Source: Liolophura sinensis (lineage: Eukaryota > Mollusca > Polyplacophora > Chitonida > Chitonidae). Taken from it: a stretch of 64,000 bases of DNA. The position numbers were made by a program, and so were the translations under genes. Below are positions 1-13,400 of the stretch, in pieces; positions within the stretch are counted from its first letter, which is position 1; each line of letters begins with the position of its first letter. Under the pieces are notes generated by a model. It saw only the letters and a list, made by a program, of their open reading frames with translations. It did not search any database and had not been told where the DNA came from. Location: contig NC_088302.1 of the NCBI RefSeq assembly GCF_032854445.1, positions 26,187,080-26,251,079 on the forward strand. The letters run 5' to 3'.

Positions 1-1383
1 AAGTTAATGTTTGAACAAAAATTAAGGTCACCTATGACCTGCTTGAATAAGCGACAGCTGAAAATCTAGTGACCAAAAATCGCTTAGGAGCTTCCATAGC
101 GTGGTTTGGATAAAGAAACACTGATCTATATGAACCCCCTTTATACACTCTGCATTTGCCAGGATATGTCCATTGCGGCCTTGACCTGACAACTCAAGCC
201 AAAGTCCGACACGAGCTCATCCTATTCGCAGATTGTTATACACATTCAACATTGCATATTCTTAACTCTCTTGCCAATAATAGACATTTTGCCAGAGGCC
301 TACCCTGTTTCGAATTCAACGGAAGTGCCCCTTCAAGCCCAATCTGGTGAAGTGAATACTGGGAAGTGAAAGGCCCCACTGCCCAATCCAATCTTCTTCG
401 ATTCCATTTCAAATGAGAAAGAAAGGAATTTGTCTGCAGTGTCGTCTCCACCCTTACACCAGGCCTCGCATTACCCGGGGCAAGGTGCAATAAGGCGGGA
501 ACTATTAGATTTTACAGTTACCGGCCACAATCAAGGCAAACTTTCATTGTGAAAACTAATATTGTATGGGAAGGGAAAAACTAAGTCTAACAAAACCGCT
601 GCTGATTGGATAAATTAACGAGTCAGACTGCGCAACCACTCGACTGAGCTGGGCAGGCTGTTAGATGGAAGAGCGGTCGATAGTGAGTATTAATACCACC
701 CCACGGTCGCTTTAACGGCTAGCCACTTCCCGGATACTGCAAGCGAGAAGGCGGTGCGATTGCCGCGCTGGAGCACTGATTCCGTTGTGCTGATCCATAA
801 GCTAAAGCTGGCACCAATAAGCCCTTTAAATCCTCGTTTAGGGTGATCTGCTCGGGGAAAGTATTCGATGTAAGGAAATACCCCTAGCATTACCTTAAGA
901 TCGGATCGCGTTCGCTGACACAGGTTTACGAGAGCCCGAATGTTTTGCGCTCTGCTTTCTTAGGCAATCAAACCCGGATATTTTAAAACAGCTCTTTCTT
1001 AAAAGGTTTCGGCTTCCCACAGTTATTGGATACGCCTTTGTATGTGTGTTTTTTCCCCACAAAATAGCTTGCTCCAAGTTCCTGTGACGGGCTTAAATAG
1101 TGGATTTGTGAGAGTAGCTTTTAATATAAATTGAAGCGCTGGAAATTGAATGCCAGTTTGCTCAACAAATATATGGGCAGAGAATGTAGCAACAGGAGAT
1201 ATTTTTCAACACAGGCCAATTGGAACGAGGAAAAGTGCCGACGGCTATCTGCTGTTGTCCGACGAGCATGATCTACCAGGTGCGGCATCATTTACAGCTG
1301 ATTTGTCTTCCCTATCAACCATCGTTTTCTCCTCTCAACGTATAAACACTGTCCGTCTCTGGATTATTGCCTGTGTTTTCAAG
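1..1383. other. Upstream region and probable 5' UTR of the CA10-like gene
   Basis: No recognisable gene. Open frames here are short and unlike known families. A TATA-like ttaatataaa sits at 1121-1130, 250-260 nt before the start codon, and could position transcription, but no initiator or CpG island is evident. Frame 1150-1383 stays open into exon 1, which is probably incidental. Confidence 0.4.
1121..1130 (+). promoter_or_regulatory. TATA-like element (weak)
   Basis: The string ttaatataaa lies upstream of exon 1 on the coding strand. In this AT-rich sequence such strings are common, so only position favours it. Confidence 0.2.
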
Positions 1384-1474
1384 ATGAACTGGTGCCAATT
1401 TTTCGCTAAGAGCAGTTCGCCAGTGGCCATGTTGATAACTCTCAGTAGCATCTTCACCGTTGTTCTTCCCTCAG
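1384..1474 (+). CDS. CA10-like: CA10-like exon 1: signal peptide
   Basis: Encodes 30 codons plus one base and ends at a TCAG|gtaagt donor (phase 1). The hydrophobic core lies around residues 14-28, as expected for a signal peptide. The ATG at 1384 has A at -3. An in-frame ATG at 1150 would add 78 residues, but it has T at -3 and would bury the signal peptide, so 1384 is preferred. No upstream exon was identified; 5' UTR probably extends upstream without interruption. Confidence 0.85.
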
Positions 1475-4400
1475 GTAAGTGATTTTTACAGCACCGTTAG
1501 GAGCACGGGTCATTTAAGGACAGACCAGACTGTAAATTTCCAGGCCTTTCTGCCAGGGACATCATCCGTTAGTAACCATATAAAGGCAGTATGTAGAGAT
1601 TTAACACAATGTGGCTGTATCAGATACAAAATATGACTCAATAGTACAAATCTCCTCATTTTCCAATGACTCCATATCCTGTCACTTTGATAATTAACTG
1701 TCTGTTAGCACTGATATCGGTCGAAATTGAAATTGAAATTGAATAACTGTTATTCAGAGTTGATAGATAAATTAGATCTAAATACTGATATTTATCGGGT
1801 TCAATAACTTTAAATCTATTTTGATAATTCAATTATTAGCTAAACAGATTCGATGTGGAATAATTCCCAGTACAACAGCTACCAACAGTTTCACTTGTGC
1901 AAAATGTCTACATATACCTGGTGACCAATTAGGTGTTTAATTCAGTTAACATTCTTTAAGCTAATGTATTAGTATACCCCTGGGGACACCTGTTGACCTT
2001 GGACTTAGTCGTGGGCTCTAGACGTAGTGTTAGTATACCTTGGGCGAGTCAGTAATTTTGAGAAGCCATATATGCGCATTCAAAGTGTTTTAGCACACTG
2101 TTCCCGGTAAAATACATTTGGCTAATGTAACAAAATGTGAAAGTTACTGATCATTCATTCATTCAGTCAGTCATTATTAATGGCTAGCAAGATTTTCGTG
2201 TATGATACTTCGGTCACTTTATGCCACATATATGACAAACGTATATCATCAGCACAAGATTTACGTGGCCTATATCCAGTGTCATGTTATCCTACAAGGT
2301 GGTAGATTACAGGAAGTAGATCTGATCTTTATTTAATGGTAACATGTACATGTACTCTTTTGCAAGGATTACGTATAGTACAAAAATACCACAGCATAGA
2401 GAGTTACACCAGAGCAGCGTCATGGTTGGTAAATGGTCACACGTATTACCAGAAAAATCCGGCCTCTTGTCAATTGACCTCATTTTAAGTCTTACTTTAA
2501 CTGCTCGTACTAAAGCCTAAAACAGTGACAAATTACACGCCATTTTAGCACCATGCCTCAAGCAGAACTAGGTAAAAAAATTGCAATGATGTTTATTGCT
2601 GATCTAGAATTACTCAAAATGCTGCACTGCCATCAACTTTTATTATACAAACACATTTAAACAATGCAAGGGACCAGACAAACAGTAAGATATTTTTGAT
2701 TCAACGTTTAATTTGCCGTTTGACACAATTAACGAGATTTGGTTATATGACGAAATTCTGCATGTGGTCGACATTTTCCAACACACTATTATGTATCTGT
2801 ATACCTATTGCCTGTTTGTTACTATGTTACTTTTCCTGTGTGCTGTGGCAAGGTCGAATGTATACATAAATAATTAAAAAGTTACCAAAATATGTACATG
2901 TCCGGTCGACAATTATTCACCTATCTATCGCTGTTTCCAATGGCATATTTGCTGTTCGACGATTTAGCTTATTTTGGCGTATTATTTACGGAACATTAAC
3001 AAATGGACAAAGCAAATATGTTTGGCGGAATACAACACACTATTTTGTGTCTCATTTTAGCCATGCCGCACTGATCAAACCGTACTAATGCTGGATATTA
3101 TTTACATGGGGTATAATGTGTCAATATTGTCAGACTGCCATTGTTAGATGTGTGTAAACGGAGCTGCCTTGTGCGAAGCATGTCAACTGAATGGATATCA
3201 TTTTTCCCCTACTGGTTAAATATTTCTAGCCTGATTGCACGTAAACAAATGCTGCAGTTTGAGACTAACCACTGCTGGGGTTCCGTCATTAATGTTTGTT
3301 CTTAACTTCTTGTGAGAAGTTCCGTCATTAATGTTTGTTCTTAACTTCTTGTGAGAAGTTCCGTCATTAATGTTTGTTCTTAACTTCTTGTGAGAAGTTC
3401 CGTCATTAATGTTTGTTCTTAACTTCTTGTGAGAAGAACCCAATAGCTGTTTGAAGTTCTCGTGGCGTATTTTAGAAGGGCACTCATATGACAGGTAACC
3501 CTGCAGACTGGTAAAAGTCCCTGCATTTTGTCTATATAAAAGTGGCATTATGTTAGTTAACCATAGTGACATTTTAGTAAATGGGAACATGCGTGGTACA
3601 GTAGTAATCTACAATTTAAGACGTACAGCATAAAGAGAGAAAAGCTGGGGCATCGACGACAGTGTGATATCTGGCAAATGGTCACACGTAAACTTTGAAA
3701 CACAGCCTCCTGTCAGTTTACTTCAGTCAGGGTTATATTCCAACTGTTCATGTAAACGCATAAACAGTAGCAATTTACAAGTCCCCTAGCACCATGGCTT
3801 AAGCAGAATTAGGTAAAAAATGCAGTGATTTTAACTGCAATTTATTTGACGTCACTAGTCTAGAAGTTTTGAAAATGCAATGTTGTCATCACATTTAACA
3901 TACAACCACATTAAAACAACGCAAAGGGACCAGGCCTTGGGGATGCTTAGCCCACCAGCAGAATCCTGGTTTATGCAGGAATACAATATAGTTAAAGAGA
4001 ACATACAGCTTAGAGAGTAAGGCCAGACCAGCAACGACAGTGTGACCGTTGGCAAATGGTCACACGTAACCGGTGAAACACGGCCTCTTGTCAATTTACC
4101 CCTGTTAGGTGCTCGCGTTTCAATCAGCAGCACACACGCGGTGCAGATTGAAATCTGACCTTATACAGGAAATTTGTACATTCACCCACTTCCACAGCTT
4201 TTGGGAACGTTGATGACAGCAAACATCTGTATACGTCGCACTCGGAAAAGATCGTCAGTAACTTGTCAAAGATTGGTGATTTACGCCGGCCACTGAACCC
4301 TTATTGGTGGTATTGGAGAATGATCTGGGACAGATAAAATCTCTGGCTGCGTGTATGGTTAGAGTTAGAGAGTAGACTGGACACAACTTCGCTTTGGACG

Positions 4401-7400
4401 CAGGGATGGAATGAGGAGCAGGTGCTCTTGTTCGTGGCTGTCTTCTGAGGCAGACGTATCAGGCAGCAGGTAAAAGAAGATCGACCTTGTTAAACAGCCC
4501 TGCAAATACTTATGGGACATTTCTGGATATTGAATCAAGTGAACAGGAAAGCTAGACGTAAATCTGAGACATTCCGACTAGCATTTACATTATTTCTCTC
4601 ATATCTAGATAGAGAGGTTTCATATATCGGTCAGATATCAGGCCCTTTTCACAATGCGCTCTTATCATTTCGTCACAACCATAGCGACCAGTAAGACAGC
4701 AAACAGTTGCCATAGGATTTACAATGTACACGCAACTAAACCCCAATAGCTATGCATGTTTTTTCGTCTCTGTTTTGGATACGTGATGTGAGTGCGGTGG
4801 CACAGGTGACTTTCCTGTTTGTTTGTTGTTTTTTTTTCATGCTTATTTATCACCTATAGAGGTAAAGCTTTTTCTTGTTCCCATGTCGCCTGAAATCGTT
4901 TCTTTTTAATGATCTAGTAAAATGGCTAATCAATTGGCGGATGAATTACGACAGCTCAGTAAAACCCTGTCCTTCGAGAGAGATGGACGTGAGACTTACA
5001 CATCTAGCTCACGACCAGTTCCCTCATAATAACCCGTCCACTAATTCGGGTTGTTACATATAGGCCTCATTGTACATGTAGGCATAACTAACTCTATCTC
5101 TCTTCTTGTGTCCGATCCAGAATTTACCTATACAGCTATGTAGGTCGTTTCTTCCTCTGTACCCGATAGATGCGTCAGTGGAGACACTTCATGTGCTCAG
5201 TACATGCATTTGACATATGCACTTAAATGCACCATTTTTATACCAAGCATCCTACTCTACACTAAAAATGGCAGGTTGGCAGCGGAAAAAATATGTTAGC
5301 CCGTAAAATACACAAATTACATTCGTCTTAATAAACGGAAGTTCTGGTGTGGGGGTGTGGGTGAGGAGGGTGTGGATGGTGTTCTGCTTGATCATGATCG
5401 TCGGGTGCATTTTTCTAAGTGTTCATGGGTCGCAGATTGAGATATCGCATTGTTTTCTTTTTCTTGCTATATTTTTTGTACATTTAGTCAAATATTTTAA
5501 GTCGCCTGATTGTTTGCGAGATGAAAAAAGTTAACAAATTCGATGACGTCAAATTCGCAGATAGACTTTAGTTGAAAGTAAACGTCAGCGGGGGAAGTTT
5601 ACGTAATTTTACAGTGATTCAACCACTGTGAAGATATCAGGTTGTTTGTATTCACTCAGCACCTTGTATCAGCTTAAGGTAGATACCGTTTTTACACAGG
5701 GATTTCCTGTTGTAATATTGCTGTTTTCAAGTTCTATGCACTTGTATTGATTAATTAATTCGCTCTATCATAATCAATTCTCCTTCTCCATTTTTGGACT
5801 ACAGTTACACGGTAAGAAAGCTGGCTAATTTTGGAAGGTATCAGTAACCTAATAGATGACACAATGATAGCTCATCGCCCCACCCCTTGATCTTTTGAAG
5901 TCAACCGGAGACGAAACCTTTGATCTCATGATACCCGGCTTTGTTTAGTAGCGTGACGTCAGCAAATTGACGAGGAAATGTAATGGGAAGAGAAAGGGAT
6001 AAGAAAGAAGGCTGGATGAAGTAAATTAACCTCGGTTCCGGATACGAGAAGAAAACAACTTAAACATTGCGGAAGCTTGCCTTGTTAATTAAGTAAGAGC
6101 AGATGCAGCTGCAAGAATAAATACTGCGTCGTCCTCTGCCATTTGAAAGAGCTCGCGTGCTCTGGGGGCATGTTTGGTCTCGCGTGATCCGGGGCTGCTT
6201 CTTGATCTCAGCCGTCTTATACATTCAACGCGAAGCACAGAAAGGATTACAGACATTAACTGGCGTGCTGAACAGACATTCCCCTTCCAAAATAATTTAC
6301 ATGCATACATAACCAAATCCTAAGGGATATAAAGCTTTCAGGATGTTTTACTAATTGCGGCACCGTTAATTTCTAGTTAACTTGCACATATGCGTATCAC
6401 TGGAGCAGCCATGGCCTAATAGTATTTTCCACGGTGAAATTATGAAAGAAATGTCAGGATAGTAAGAATCGTTGGCTTCTGTTCAATATTTAGCACCTAC
6501 ATAACTTTTACTGCTTCAGTTATCTCTAGTGACCTATTTGTGTCTTAATAAGCGGTATGATTTAAGCAGTCTCACACAGTTCAGCAAATTCTATGTAAGT
6601 TCTTGTAGTACCTGAGAGATTGTATGGGTTCGAAGGTAGTTTCAAATGTAAAACTTGGAAATATACTATTCCTTTAGTCAGTCCGACACAGGTGTTTGAT
6701 TTATTTATTCCTTTATTTAGTGTTTTAAAGTGTACTCAAGAATATTTCACTTATACGACGGCGACCTTCATTGTGGTGGAGGAAACCGGGCAGAGCCCAG
6801 GGTAAACCAAGACCACCCGCAGGTTCCTGCAGACATTCCCACGTATGGCCGAAGGGGAAGCCAGCATGAGCTGGACTTGAACTCACAGCGACCACATTGG
6901 TGAGAGGCTCCTGAGTCATTGCGCCGTGCCGACTGGCTAACCACCTCACGTGTTTGAGTTACTTGCCAAACGCCAATAGTTTTATTCTCAGGTTATTTTT
7001 TTGTTATCTGATAAATTTTCCCACGTTGACAAGATTACGGATAACGGTCTGTCAAACGGGGTTAGCTCACATATTAACAACAGCTTAACGCTTCTAATGT
7101 GTCATGAAAAGTGAGCATAATAACACAGCAAACTATTCTGACAATGAAGCCAGTATTCACGTTTACAGTTCAAGGGTTGGCGAGGACGTTTCGGATGGAA
7201 AAGAAATAAAACAAAGGGCACACGATAGTGTGATAATTAACACGAAAACCGCGGGCACCTAAACGTTTTGCTTTGACAATGGCTAAAAATGGAGCTACAG
7301 GTGGGCTTTTAACATCATACCTCGGGCAGTGTACAACAGAAAGTCAAAAAAATCTGTCATGATGAGAGTTCCACAGCGCAGTCTTGGGCTCAATTGATAG

Positions 7401-10400
7401 TAACTACCTAGACTATCTGTACGACACATGTTATAATGGCAAGATTGGTCATCAAAGTTGGAATCTTGTTAGCCTACAGTTCAGCATGTAAGACATAGTG
7501 CTTCACTTTCACATAAACTTGTACGACAAAAGTACATAAGTATATAAAGCATAAGTATATAATAAGTAGTAATAAGCTTATTAATAAGTTATTGACATTT
7601 GCATGAGAAATCTATATGCTCAGCTCAATGGTGGTATAGTAAACATTACAAAAAATGAAACAGCATTCCACACAACACATGGAATATTCTAATATCAGCA
7701 GCATAAAGGATGCATGAAACGCTTGGTTTTCATTTCTTAATGTAGGTAGGATGTATGCTAATAAATAAAACTACAAAAAGGCTTTTACCTTCCTTCTTGG
7801 AGCTAAAATTATTTTAACTTACAGTTTTCCTAAGGCCTCAGAGGCCAGTTTGAAACTGAGTAGCTCCAAGTGAAAACTGAAAAGCTCCAAGTGGGGACTT
7901 TCGATAACGTCCGACCATTGACCGAAAATATGCAAATCATAGAGGATTATAAAAAATAAAGAGTATGCTTCAAACACGATTTTATGTTTGTTGTTCTTTT
8001 GTTTTGGGAGTTTTTGGCCTAACGTTTTTTCTTTCCCTTGAACCATAATACTAGTACCGGTATTCGTTTTAGAGTTCCTTTTCATGTATACTGTATAGCA
8101 TGTCTCCCATAATGTTTTCGGTCTGGTGGGCAGAGGTTTTTGGGCAAATTCTCATTTTGATACAGTAGATAATTTACATTAAGCCGGTTGCAGATCACAT
8201 GAGTTCAACCAGTGAGCCCACTCTTTGGTTAAACACCTGTACGTCACGGGTTGATAAGTTTGTCAGTTACTTGTCAAACGCATATAATTTACTCAAGCTG
8301 CTTCCCTTTTCCTCCTCTCTCGTCATTGACAGCCGACACACAAAAAAGTATGAGTGAGTGAGTGTTTGGGGTCTAATTTCGCACTACAAAAAAGAAATCT
8401 ATAAGTTGTTATTAAACACCAAGTCGTCAGAGGTTGATCTGCTTGATACTTTCATTGCATTCCAGTGGCCGTTTTAAAACGCAGTAGCTTGTATGGGTCG
8501 TGTAGTCATTAGTATTGTTAATTACCGGATGACGTCTGAAATTTATACCATTTTTTAAATTTTTTTTTCTTTGTTTTTTTTCTGATAACTTATCGTGTTT
8601 GTAGTAATAATTTAGATATGTTTTTAGCGCACTACTGACACCGTATTGCTATACTTGCGAGCAACATGTGCATGTATTACAAGCACAGATCCACTATCCA
8701 TTAAGGCTCGGGTGTAGTGCACGCTGTCCATAATATGGTGCCGGATGTTGTCGAGAACCATTCTGTATTCATGAACCAGACAATGTTTTTGTGTTCGAAT
8801 GCATAATAGATGGAACTGCTTTATAATAGATAGACTGTAAGCACGTGTCCACAGCTCAATATTAGATCACGGCATGTGATACTTCTTAGCCGGCGACATA
8901 CCCCGGTCGGCCTTGGGGATCAACACATCTTTGTGCTTTGTGCGTGCACAAAGTATGCCGAGAATCAGAATTATATTGTCTATCATAGGCAGTCATCGTA
9001 GTCACTGGCAGGTGTTGCTCTGCTAATGGTGTCTCCAAGATAGAGTCATAATGCACGCAGGTAAACAGAATCTAGCCTTGTCCATTTACCTTCAGCTTAC
9101 GATCATTTTAACGTGCTGTTTTTTTCTTTACATTTACATCGTGGTAAGTATATTTTCAGTTTTCATAGATGAAAGTCATCAGTTTTTAACATGAATATAT
9201 TTGAACATATCTCGAGACAGAAATGCGTTCTCATGACGGCTTTTATGATCTACATATCTTTAATTTGAATACATTCCTTGTAAATGTGCATAGTTTATTC
9301 GAATATCAGAAATCCTTCATTACTGGGCTATGAGAGCCATTCCCAAAATTACGTGATCGAGAATTTGTCAGCTTGTGTCCTATCCTGTCAATCCTGTCTG
9401 CTGATCACGAATTTTTCATTAATCAGTCCTGTTTGAGACATGGAATTCTTGCGAACTACTCCCGTTTGACGATCGTCAAACTGCTGTTAACCACTCCTGT
9501 CAGACGATTACGAAATGCTGGTTAACCAAACCCGCCCGATGATCACGCAATTTTCGTTGACCAGACTGGCTTAACGATAAAGGATTTCTTTGTACCTTGT
9601 TCAAACAAAATACCAAGATCTGTAGTTGTGCCTAGGTAGTTTTTTCATGATATTTTTTTCTATACATTGATCAAGTCACTGTTTAGAGAAGCATGTCGGA
9701 GCGCAGAAAATGATGCCACGGTTGAGGATAACAGACTGATCAATTTCTGTTAAGCCAAACTGAATGTAGGTTGCATTTTCCCTTAAAGGAAACGAAAAAT
9801 CATTGATTTCATATATGATTTTTTTTTTAAAAAACAGAACATATTGTTTGCTGTTTGTCCAAGTCAGGGGGTAAATAAAACAATCAGCCTTGGAAGTAAT
9901 AAACAGTACCTTTGATCACACGTTCATATTGATATATCTTGATGGATGTTAACTCGATGGTATTCGTCTGTTTGGAAGTGTAAACATCTTTCTTATTTTA
10001 TGCACGAAAAATATCGATTCAGGCACAGTTGTTAGGTAAATATGTTTCCTTTCCTTAAAATGTATTACAGAGAGTTACCCTGACAAACCGCTTTAAAGAC
10101 AAAGACCACTGTAACTAAAGTATATATCAGGGGAAACTGTCCAGGCAAATAGTTGGATTTATTTTTTTTTTAGAATTTTTCTAACCGAGTAAACTTGTGC
10201 TAAAAGATCAGATTTTACGGCGGTCTGCTGTGACGCAGAAGGTATCAATTTTGTGACATGAAATGATTCAAGTTCAAATCAGTGAAAGCATTCATAGATC
10301 TCTATGTATGTGCATTTGATTGATAAAATGTCGCATTATACTGTGTATTAAGTAGTAAAAACCTTATGTGAAGTCACTGGTCCCATTGTGGTTAGAAAGG

Positions 10401-13400
10401 GCCACCATAGAATAACATATTCAAATGCTTTTCCCTAGGTTAAAGAGATTGTAAAAAAACATAAATCCCACGATTATCCCGGACAGATTTTAATCATTTT
10501 TCAGTCCCTTTAGCACGTTTAAGTTAGCAAAATAACTTTTACCACTGTGGTTACCATTCCATGTCAAAGGCACGCCAAGATGGGCTATGAAAGCTTTTAC
10601 ACGTGAAGTCTTCAGTCTGCAGCCTGATACGTGTTTTTGGTAAAAAAAAAACATTCTTTTGAAACTCCGCCATTAATAACTCATACTACGCACATTTTAG
10701 TTTTTTTTCTCTTCAACTGATACGCTCTTTCAATATCCGTGTCTGTCGCTTAAGTGCCGTCTTCGAAACTAAGAAAGACGTACACTTCAGATCCATAGAC
10801 GCCCATAGCCCAATGAGGGTTTGAAAGAACATCAAAGAAAAAATGTCTAAAAGACATAAACTGTCAACATTATTATTACAGCTATTGCTAATCGCATTTC
10901 TCTCAATGTCATCTTCATTGCAGTTTTCCACAAATCGTTTTTAATCAATTTTCCACAGTCTGCACTAGAGTTGAAGGCCTGGTGTTTGATCAAGCCCTAG
11001 ACTTTCAAATTTTAAGCATTTTTCGTTTATAACTGAACGTCAGTATATCGTAGTATGTACGAGTTTACGTGAGCTGAACATGTGATAACTTTAGGTGACG
11101 CTTCATAACTTGGCCGGAACCCTGTGATTACATACCAAGTACATACTATGGTGTCTATTTAGCGTTCGGAACGTGCATATACCGTGGACGGTGAAGTGCT
11201 GGAGGAGTACAACACTATATGAGCTACGTCAAGTTTCAATCACTTTTCGGAACAAATTTACAATAAACGGTAAAGGGAATGCCCTCCCCCAAACGGTTAT
11301 TCACTGATTTGACCTTGGCACAACTTGTTTCAGTAAAGATGTGACGTAATTGAGACCTTCTGGGTTATATGCTCTCTACATGTCAATATTTAGGTTTAAT
11401 CATGTATGCTGTGATAGGCTGGACGTTAAACTCTCTATTCATCCAAAGGGGGGTCCCAGTGCAGCAGCCTTTTAGGCTTGTCAGCATTCAGAAAATCCAG
11501 CTATATAGAAACACAATCTTTATGTGGCTTTTAAGAAGCCATAAAGCAAATAAAAAATAGGCTAATGGACAAAGGAGATGAAGTTTTGAATACTTATGGG
11601 TTTCATACCTTCGTCTTGGTGTTTGTTGTGTAACCCGATACCGCTTAACCTTGTTTCGTACTGAACCAATTGGCAAAGACAAAAACAAAGGTGTGAAAGT
11701 CTATTCTACTCCAAAATTTGAAGGAAGTGTGGCAAAAACTGCATATTTCATGCTACCACTCTGTTTTGCTGCCTCCACAGAGGTCATGCATTTTAGACCA
11801 ATCAACAGCAAGCTTAGACCGTCAAAGCTGTGTATGTATGACGTCGGGTCTTATTGTTGTGTGACGTAGAAATGTAAAAGTTTACTGTACATGTATTACG
11901 ACACCATGCCGCTGAGCTGAGAGGGAAACGTCTGGAAACAAATGTTTGTGTTTCAACATTATGGCGTCTGGGTGTAAAATATCACTTTTATCGCTGAAAG
12001 AAATTCCGATAGTTCACCTTTATATAAATCAGGAAGCAAATCTAAACAGTAAACAAACTCAACGTCTTTTATTTGTCGACATAAACAGCATGAAATGATA
12101 TTACTCGAGGACGTAAACGTACCTGCCGGTGTGTTGCGTGACACAACGTTGTTTGAAAGGTCATCTTTATTTAATATGTATATTTGCGCACGGCCAGCAA
12201 CTAACAGCGGGGAAGAGTAATTAATATATAATGACGTCCAAAAGAAACTTTACAATGGCTTTGAGAGACGACCGAATAAAAACAACCACAATTGCATATG
12301 CAAGAGATATTTATGCAAGAAAGTGCTGTTTTAGGATGGTGTGAACTAGATGAGACTTCTTGATAGGAGAAACATTTTCATGAACCGTCACACAAAGACG
12401 CATGTGTGTCCAAATGAGACAAGTTAAAATGGCATTTGTATAGTTTCTTTTGGACGTCAGTATATTTTGATTCAGCTTGAATTTTAGCATTTTAGTGATA
12501 TAACCCTCAAACTGTTTTATCTTTGCAGACGAATCCAATGTCTGGTCAGACTGGTGGTCATATGATGGAATATCAGGTAAGATTACTTGAGTAGTCCGAA
12601 AAAGAGCTGAAACTTTCATTCATTTATTTATTTGATTCGTGTTTTACGCCGTACTCAAGAATATTTCACATATCATACGACGGTGGCCAGCATTACCGTG
12701 GGAGAAAATCGGGCAGGGAAAACCCATGACCATCCGAAGGTTGCTGGCAGAACTTCCCTCATACCTGAAACTTTTACATGCATGTGTTTGTAAGCCCGTA
12801 GAAGAAAATCTGTGTATGGTCGTATTTTTGATTTGTCCGCCAGGGTGTCGGACAGGTTGTTTAATTGATGCATTGAAACATACAAGTATGTTCATTTTAT
12901 ATTTGTCCTTGCTTATTGCCAGAAGATTGCATTGCACATGTAGCTCGTGACATAATCAAATTCATAATTTGTTAACATATTAATCTACAATATACTGAGT
13001 TACCACAAAGTATAAACACATTCTGTCAGCTATTATTTTAAACACACTCTCAATGGGTAAAAGTTTGGGTCTGTTGGTAAAGACAATGCCCTGATTTGAG
13101 ATATCATATTATTATTTACATAAAAGTGAAATGTCAGGATGTCCTTCACTGATTGAACAGATATCTCACTGGCTAAGAGTTAGATATTTTTTTTATTAAT
13201 ACACACACTGACGCCATGACCTCACAAAGAAATATTTTGTTTATTACATTCAAATCTGGGCTTAGCAGAATGACGTCATAATACAAGTAAACTTTAACAT
13301 TTCTTACGTCACGCAAAAAGACACGACGTCATACAAAACGTTATGTGCAACGTCACGCTATATACACAAGTCTGTGAAGGTCTACAGCCAAAAAATTGTT

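Larger units (their letters stand above)
1475..12528 (+). other. Intron 1 (11 kb)
   Basis: GT-AG intron, phase 1. It contains three copies of a dispersed repeat (2335-4125), a 39-bp tandem array (3280-3436), a SINE (6700-6949) and a degenerate 35-bp array (9389-9597). TGACGTCA sites occur near 5543 and 5954. The rest is AT-rich with no exon, RNA gene or transposon coding sequence that I could recognise. Confidence 0.7.

Noticed and set aside
1150-1383. N-terminal extension of the CA10-like protein from an upstream ATG
   Set aside because: In frame, but the start has T at -3 and would displace the signal peptide that the family requires.
3216-3590. 124-codon minus-strand frame with 13-residue repeat
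   Set aside because: Produced by four 39-bp repeats inside intron 1.
8936-8953. Perfect short palindrome (ctttgtgc-gt-gcacaaag) as a regulatory hairpin
   Set aside because: An isolated 8-bp stem is expected occasionally in 64 kb; no supporting context.
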